DNA of 64,000 nt from Azospirillum brasilense (GTDB lineage: Bacteria; Pseudomonadota; Alphaproteobacteria; Azospirillales; Azospirillaceae), in NCBI RefSeq assembly GCF_022023855.1, contig NZ_CP059450.1:1376001-1440000 (forward strand), in the 5' to 3' direction. Below, one piece after another: positions 59,051 to 64,000 of the stretch. A model generated the notes under the pieces. It made no database searches, was not told the DNA's origin, and saw only the letters and a program-made list of their open reading frames with translations. Made by a program: the position numbers and the translations under genes. Position 1 is the first letter of the stretch, and each line of letters starts with the position of its first letter.

Positions 59051-61204
59051 TCACGCGGCGGACGACTGGCTTTGCCGCACCGGCACGCGCTCCGCCCCCA
59101 GCGCGTTCAGCGCGTCGCGCAGCACGTCGGGGGTGACGGGCTTGTGCAGCAGGCGACAGCCGGCGGCCACCGCCTCGCGGATGCGTTCGGGGCCGGTGTC
59201 GCCGGTCAGGATGATGCCGGGAATGGGCCGTCCTACCTGCTCCGCCGCGCGGGTGATCGTCTCGGCGCCGGTCAGCGGACCCGGCAGGCGGAAATCCGAC
59301 AGTATGAGGTCCGGACAGCGCGGGGCCGCGCGCAGCGCCGCCAGCGCCGCCGGCCCGTCCGCCGCCACCATCACGTCGTGCCCCCAGCTTTCCAGGAGGA
59401 GCTGCATCCCGGAACTCTGCACCGGGTCGTCCTCGACGATCAGGATCAGGCGCGCCGCCGGATCCTCCGCACGGTCGGCGGGGACCGGGGCCGCCGCATC
59501 CGTCCGCGATTCGCTGGCCGCCAGCGGGACCATGATGGAAAAGACCGAACCCTGGCCCGGACGCGACCGGACCTCCACCGCGTGGCCCAGCAGAGCGGCC
59601 TTGCGGCGCACCTTGGGAAGCCCCAGCCCCAGGCCGCGGCGGCGGTCGCGCTCCGGGTTGCCCAACTGCACGAAGTCTTCGAAGATGGCGTCCAGATGCT
59701 CCGCCGCGATGCCGGGGCCGGTGTCCCACACCTCGATGCGCAGCCATTGGCCACGCCGCCGGCAGCCGACCACCACCCCGCCCGCCGGCGTGTAGGCGAT
59801 GGCGTTGCGCAGCAGGTCGCCCAGCATGCGGATCAGCAGCGTGGCGTCGGTGCGCACCATGGCGTCGCACGTCCGCACCCGCAGATCCAGTTGCTTGTCC
59901 GCCGCCAGCCCCCGGAACTCCGACGCCGCGCCGCACAGGACGGTGGCGATGGACACCTCGGCGATGTTCGGGCGGACCACCCCGGCGTCCAGCGTGGCGA
60001 CCTCCAGCAGCGCGTGCAGCAGCTTCTCCCCGCTGTCCAGCGCCTCGCCCATCTTCTCGGCGATCGACCGCTCGCGCGGTTCCTTCAGCCGCTCCATCAG
60101 CAGATGATGGAACAGGCGCAGCGCCTGGAAAGGCTGGCGCAGATCGTGGTTGGCCGCCGACAGGAAACGGGCCTTGGCCTGATTGGCGCGCTCCTTCTCG
60201 GCCAGGGCGCGGACCAGCTTCTGATTGAGGGAGCGCAGGTCGGCGGTGCGCTCCTCAACCCGCTGCTCCAGCCGGGCGTTGGCGTCGCGCAGGGCGTCGC
60301 GGGCCGCCGCCTCGCGCCGCAGGCTGGCCCAGCCGAGTGCCGCCAGCCCGAACAGCGCGATGACGCTGACGCCCACCATCATGAAGCCGTGCTGCAGGCG
60401 GCTGCTCCACGGCTCCAGAACGACGGCGCGCGGCAGGGCGACCGCCGCCACCGCCGGGAAGTCGCGCATCCGCTTCAGGCCGATGACCACGCCCTGTCCT
60501 CCGAGCGACCAGTCGCTCTCACCGCGCTCCGCCCCGGGGTCCAGCGCGGGGAGCTGACCGATCCCGCTGCCGCCGCTGCCGGCGAGCCGCGTGCCGTCCA
60601 GGCGGAACAGGCCGGCGACGCTGTGCCGCCCGTCGCTGAAGACATCGAGAACCGTGTGCAGGCTGGATGAGGGAAGCGCCAGCAGGACCGCGCCCTCCAG
60701 GACGCCCCCGCGCCCCGGGATGCCGCGGACCATCAGGATGGAATCCAGCCCGTCCACCTGCCCGTGCAACAGTTCCAGCCCGCCGCCTCCCCCTTGGCCG
60801 CCCGCCTCTTGGAGCACACTGGCGATGCCTCCGTCGGGATGGATGGTGGGGCCGAACACCGTCCGGCCTTCGGCGTCAAGGATGGACAGCACGCCGAACC
60901 GCGACGCTGACAGCGCCTCACCCAGGGCGCTGTCGGGAAGCGACGCGAGTCCGCCCGCCTCCAGGCGGTCGGCGACCCGCGCCAGGGCAGCCGCGCCGCC
61001 ATCCAGCACGGCGTCGGCGTGACCCTCCAGAAAGGCCGCGGCCTGCCGGCTGCCGCGTTCCGCCCGGTCGAGCGTGCTGACGTAATCGACCAGCGACAGC
61101 GCACCCCAGGCCGCACCGCCCAGCAGCGTCATCACCAGGACGATGGCCGCCAGGATGGCCTTCGGATGGAAGTTGAGCAGGGCGTTGACCGAAAGCCGGA
61201 TCAT
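59051..61204 (-). CDS. Hybrid sensor histidine kinase with C-terminal receiver
   Basis: About 717 residues from ATG 61204; a longer frame to 61387 would add a non-hydrophobic leader and cannot be excluded. Order: membrane helix (about 17-40), periplasmic sensor (about 45-245), second helix (about 265-285), coiled coil (ARLEQRVEERTADLRSLNQK), HisKA (ARFLSAANHDLRQPFQALRL, H about 351), HATPase_c (LLRNAIAYTPAGG, DTGPGIA, GLGLGLPKV) and receiver (CPDLILSDFRLPGP, aspartate about 636). The HDLRQP type is found in kinases that act through separate regulators. Signal unknown. Confidence 0.9.
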   Translation of the reverse strand: MIRLSVNALLNFHPKAILAAIVLVMTLLGGAAWGALSLVDYVSTLDRAERGSRQAAAFLEGHADAVLDGGAAALARVADRLEAGGLASLPDSALGEALSASRFGVLSILDAEGRTVFGPTIHPDGGIASVLQEAGGQGGGGGLELLHGQVDGLDSILMVRGIPGRGGVLEGAVLLALPSSSLHTVLDVFSDGRHSVAGLFRLDGTRLAGSGGSGIGQLPALDPGAERGESDWSLGGQGVVIGLKRMRDFPAVAAVALPRAVVLEPWSSRLQHGFMMVGVSVIALFGLAALGWASLRREAAARDALRDANARLEQRVEERTADLRSLNQKLVRALAEKERANQAKARFLSAANHDLRQPFQALRLFHHLLMERLKEPRERSIAEKMGEALDSGEKLLHALLEVATLDAGVVRPNIAEVSIATVLCGAASEFRGLAADKQLDLRVRTCDAMVRTDATLLIRMLGDLLRNAIAYTPAGGVVVGCRRRGQWLRIEVWDTGPGIAAEHLDAIFEDFVQLGNPERDRRRGLGLGLPKVRRKAALLGHAVEVRSRPGQGSVFSIMVPLAASESRTDAAAPVPADRAEDPAARLILIVEDDPVQSSGMQLLLESWGHDVMVAADGPAALAALRAAPRCPDLILSDFRLPGPLTGAETITRAAEQVGRPIPGIILTGDTGPERIREAVAAGCRLLHKPVTPDVLRDALNALGAERVPVRQSQSSAA

Positions 61205-61774
61205 GGGCGGGGGCGTCTTGGTAAGGCGGATCGGGAGCGGTGCCACCGATCCAACGGATGCACGATGCCGCCGGGCACCGGCGAAGCCGGCGCCTGGGGC
61301 GATGACCGATGTGGGTGATTCAGAATGCGGCGCTTGCGGGTTTCGCGGCGGCAGATCGCCGTTGGGCCGGAGAAGCCGCAGAGACATGGTGGTTGGCTCT
61401 GCCCTTCATTGATCTTTCCGCCTTTTCGGCGCTGAAGAAGCGGCGGTGGCACGGAAAGGCAAAAATTGACATCTGCGTTACACCCGTTTTCTTGGCCCTT
61501 TGTCGGAAATCTCCCGGACCTCCCTCAGAAGTTTATTTGCCTTTATTGTCTGGAACCGATGATAGCACGCGATAGTTATCGGCGCGACCCGCCATGACGA
61601 CTATGACTATGCTCATACCAGACCCACTCTTTGGGTGAGGTGGCACGAAATGGTTCGGCCATGAGTTGAAGCTCCCTCAAACATCGGAAATTGCGCCGAT
61701 GACGGGATCACCGGGGCGGCTTGCGCGTTCCTGTGCTGCTTCATGCCGCAACGCGCCCACACCGAGGTTCAACC
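61205..61774. other. Intergenic region between hybrid kinase and glgX
   Basis: A 570-bp gap between divergent genes. The part near 61450-61570 is AT-richer and contains TTGACA at 61466 without a good -10 partner. Sequences resembling sigma-54 TGGCAC half-sites (61447, 61641) lack the matching TTGC element. No ORF with a ribosome site or family similarity was found. Confidence 0.5.
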
Positions 61775-64000
61775 GTGAAGAAGCCGCCGTTCGCTCCTAA
61801 GGTTTTCCGCCAGTCCCGCATCCGGGAAGGTCTTCCCTACCCTCTCGGCTCCACATGGGACGGGCTGGGCGTCAACTTCGCGCTGTTTTCCGCCAACGCC
61901 ACCAAGGTGGAGTTGTGCCTGTTCGACCAGGACGGACGCCGCGAGCTGGAACGGATCGAGCTGCCCGAATACACCGACGAGGTGTGGCACGGCTATCTGC
62001 CGGACGCCCGGCCGGGCACGGTCTACGGCTACCGCGTGCACGGACCCTACGAGCCCAAGGCGGGCCACCGCTTCAACCCGAACAAGCTGCTGCTCGACCC
62101 CTACGCCAAGCATATGGTCGGGCCGCTGCGCTGGTCGGACGCGCATTTCGGCTACCGCGTCGGCTCGCCGCGCGGCGACCTGTCCTTCGACCGGCGCGAC
62201 AGCGCCCCCGGCATGCCGAAATGCGTGGTGATCGACCCGGCCTTCACCTGGGGCCATGACCGCCACCCGGCGATCCCCTGGGAGAAGTCGATCTTCTACG
62301 AGACCCACGTGCGCGGCTACACCATGCGGCACCCGGCGGTGCCGCCGCAGTACCGCGGCACCTTCGCCGGCTTCGCCCAGCAGGAGGTGGTGGAGTACAT
62401 CCGCTCGCTGGGCGTCACGGCGGTGGAGCTTCTGCCGGTCCATGCCTTCGTGGATGACCGCTACCTGCTGGAAAAGGGGCTGCGCAACTACTGGGGCTAC
62501 AACAGCATCTCCTTCTTCGCGCCCGACCCGCGCTACATGGCGACCGGGGCGATCCACGAGTTCAAGGAGATGGTCGCCCGCCTGCACGACGCCGGGATCG
62601 AGGTGATCCTCGACGTCGTCTACAATCACACCGCCGAAGGCAACGAGATGGGGCCGACGCTGTCCTTCAAGGGCATCGACAACGCCTCCTACTACCGGCT
62701 GGCGCCGGACCCGCGCTACTACATCAACGACACCGGCACGGGCAACACGCTGAACCTCGTGCATTCGCGCGTCCTCCAGATGGTCACCGACAGCCTGCGC
62801 TACTGGGTGACGGAGATGCATGTGGACGGCTTCCGCTTCGACCTCGCCACCATCCTGGCGCGGGAGACCTATGGCTTCGACCACAGCGGCGGCTTCCTCG
62901 ACGCCTGCCGGCAGGACCCGGTGCTGTCGCGCGTCAAGCTGATCGCCGAGCCGTGGGACTGCGGCCCCGGCGGCTATCAGGTCGGCGGCTTCCCGCCGGG
63001 CTGGGCGGAGTGGAACGACAAGTTCCGCGACACCGTGCGCTCCTACTGGAAGGGCGACGAGGGCAAGCTGCCCGAGCTGGCGACCCGCATGGCCGCCTCG
63101 GCGGACGTGTTCAACCGGCGCGGGCGCAAGCCCTGGGCCAGCGTCAACTTCGTCACCGCCCACGACGGCTTCACGCTGCACGACCTCGTCTCCTACAACG
63201 ACAAGCACAACGACGCGAACGGCGAGGACAACCGCGACGGCCATTCGCACAACATCTCTTGGAACCACGGGGCGGAGGGGCCGACCGACGATCCGGAGAT
63301 CAACGCCCTGCGCTTCCGCCAGATGCGCAACCTGCTGGCCACGCTGCTGCTGTCCCAGGGCACGCCGATGATCCTGGCCGGCGACGAGTTCGCCCGCAGC
63401 CAGAACGGCAACAACAACGCCTATTGCCAGGACAACGAGATCAGCTGGATCGACTGGGAGGGCGTCAGCGACGAAGGCTGGGCGCTGACCGACTTCGTCC
63501 GCCACCTGATCGGGCTGCGGCAGAGCCATCCGCTGCTGCGCCGCGGGCGCTTCTTCACCGGCGCCTACAACCCCGACCTGGAAGTGAAGGACCTCACCTG
63601 GATCACCCCCGCCGGCGAGGAGAAGACGACCGAGCAGTGGCAGGACCCCATGGCGCGCTGCCTGGGCATGCTGTTGGACGGACGGGCGCAGGCCACCGGC
63701 ATCAAGAAGGTGGCATCGGACGCCACGCTGCTGCTCATCATCAACGCCTACCACGACGTGGTGCCCTTCAAGCTGCCGGAGGTCGCGGGCGGTAGCCGCT
63801 GGCTGACGCTGGTGGACACCACGGAGCCCGACCGGCTGGAGGTCGCCACCGCCCAGACCGGCGACGAGATCCCGGTCAACGGACGCTCCCTGCTGCTGTT
63901 CGAGCTGATGCCCGACCGCCGCTCCGACATCGGGCTGAAGGCCGCCGCGCGGGCTCTGCGCGCCGCCTCCGGGCCGGGCGAGCCGGTGGCGGCGATCACG
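61775..64000 (+). CDS. glgX: Glycogen debranching enzyme GlgX (3' truncated)
   Basis: A GTG start at 61775 opens a frame that stays open to the window edge (742 codons seen). An N-terminal CBM48 domain (YPLGSTWDGLGVNFALFSAN) is followed by a GH13 barrel. Catalytic residues are visible: nucleophile D356 (HVDGFRFDLA), acid/base E392 (LIAEPWD) and transition-state stabiliser D464 (TAHDGFTLHD). YNHTAEGNEMGPT and DEFARSQNGNNNAYCQDNEI are typical of GlgX/TreX. It hydrolyses alpha-1,6 branches of glycogen after phosphorylase. The stop and any downstream operon partners lie beyond the window. Confidence 0.95.
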   Translation, partial: MKKPPFAPKVFRQSRIREGLPYPLGSTWDGLGVNFALFSANATKVELCLFDQDGRRELERIELPEYTDEVWHGYLPDARPGTVYGYRVHGPYEPKAGHRFNPNKLLLDPYAKHMVGPLRWSDAHFGYRVGSPRGDLSFDRRDSAPGMPKCVVIDPAFTWGHDRHPAIPWEKSIFYETHVRGYTMRHPAVPPQYRGTFAGFAQQEVVEYIRSLGVTAVELLPVHAFVDDRYLLEKGLRNYWGYNSISFFAPDPRYMATGAIHEFKEMVARLHDAGIEVILDVVYNHTAEGNEMGPTLSFKGIDNASYYRLAPDPRYYINDTGTGNTLNLVHSRVLQMVTDSLRYWVTEMHVDGFRFDLATILARETYGFDHSGGFLDACRQDPVLSRVKLIAEPWDCGPGGYQVGGFPPGWAEWNDKFRDTVRSYWKGDEGKLPELATRMAASADVFNRRGRKPWASVNFVTAHDGFTLHDLVSYNDKHNDANGEDNRDGHSHNISWNHGAEGPTDDPEINALRFRQMRNLLATLLLSQGTPMILAGDEFARSQNGNNNAYCQDNEISWIDWEGVSDEGWALTDFVRHLIGLRQSHPLLRRGRFFTGAYNPDLEVKDLTWITPAGEEKTTEQWQDPMARCLGMLLDGRAQATGIKKVASDATLLLIINAYHDVVPFKLPEVAGGSRWLTLVDTTEPDRLEVATAQTGDEIPVNGRSLLLFELMPDRRSDIGLKAAARALRAASGPGEPVAAIT

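Noticed and set aside
61440..61660. Sigma-54 promoters before glgX
   Set aside because: TGGCAC half-sites occur but the spaced TTGC element is missing at both.
61769..63754. Long open frame on the minus strand opposite glgX
   Set aside because: Antisense shadow of a GC-rich gene; the plus frame has an intact GH13 active site.

Overview
The window is GC-rich bacterial chromosome with dense, mostly operonic genes. Several blocks point to an alphaproteobacterium of the Rhodospirillales, most likely Azospirillum or a close relative: the housekeeping run hisG-hisD-UPF0262-LMW phosphatase-infA-maf-rng-yacG-tRNA-Phe, the many ABC importers for amino acids and polyamines, and the glycan genes. The genus is an inference from gene content; no rRNA lies in the window.

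Layout. 1-621: 3' part of a glycosyltransferase. 1.1-4.9 kb: aromatic-acid type efflux operon (MarR, membrane fusion protein, FUSC pump, DUF1656). 4.9-8.0 kb: LysR regulator divergent from an MFS exporter and an aldo/keto reductase. 8.0-11.9 kb: SLC13/RCK permease and an AsmA protein. 12.1-14.9 kb: three-gene operon of two unrecognised helical proteins and a short 2H-phosphoesterase-like protein. 14.9-15.8 kb: EamA exporter.

15.9-28.0 kb is a coherent catabolic island for C4/C5 amino acids. It holds gcdG-gcdH with a divergent gcdR-like LysR gene, a polyamine/GABA-type ABC importer (ATPase, binding protein, two permeases), an XRE-cupin regulator, an aldehyde dehydrogenase (GabD/DavD) and an aminotransferase (GabT/DavT). 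Together they could import 5-aminovalerate or GABA and convert 5-aminovalerate through glutarate to glutaryl-CoA and crotonyl-CoA. A palindrome shared by the importer and gabD promoters probably ties the unit to the XRE-cupin regulator.

28.1-31.0 kb: a possible glycosyltransferase and a small TetR operon (SRPBCC, VOC, DUF1428). 31.1-32.0 kb: an AT-rich orphan membrane protein that looks acquired. 32.1-36.1 kb: arginine catabolism (arginase, ornithine aminotransferase, M14-like deacylase) with a divergent Lrp/AsnC regulator. 36.1-37.2 kb: ParA-like ATPase with a hydrophobic C-terminal tail. 37.3-42.3 kb: tight glycosyltransferase operon (GT10 fucosyltransferase-like; a transferase interrupted by an in-frame TAG; TPR-OGT/SPINDLY-like GT41; beta-4-galactosyltransferase-like GT7). 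42.5-51.7 kb: tRNA-Phe and the housekeeping block, into which a lytic transglycosylase-like gene and a hybrid histidine kinase are inserted.

52.1-57.6 kb: a likely sulfur/methionine module (Cys-rich leader peptide, small conserved-looking protein, two MetQ-type binding proteins, metN, metI, and an acyl-CoA ligase resembling methylmercaptopropionate-CoA ligase). 57.6-61.2 kb: a pentapeptide-repeat protein and a second hybrid histidine kinase. 61.8 kb to the right edge: glgX, truncated by the window. Dispersed nested palindromes built on CTCTCCCC/GGGGAGAG occur in several gaps. I saw no CRISPR array, prophage, transposase or rRNA.
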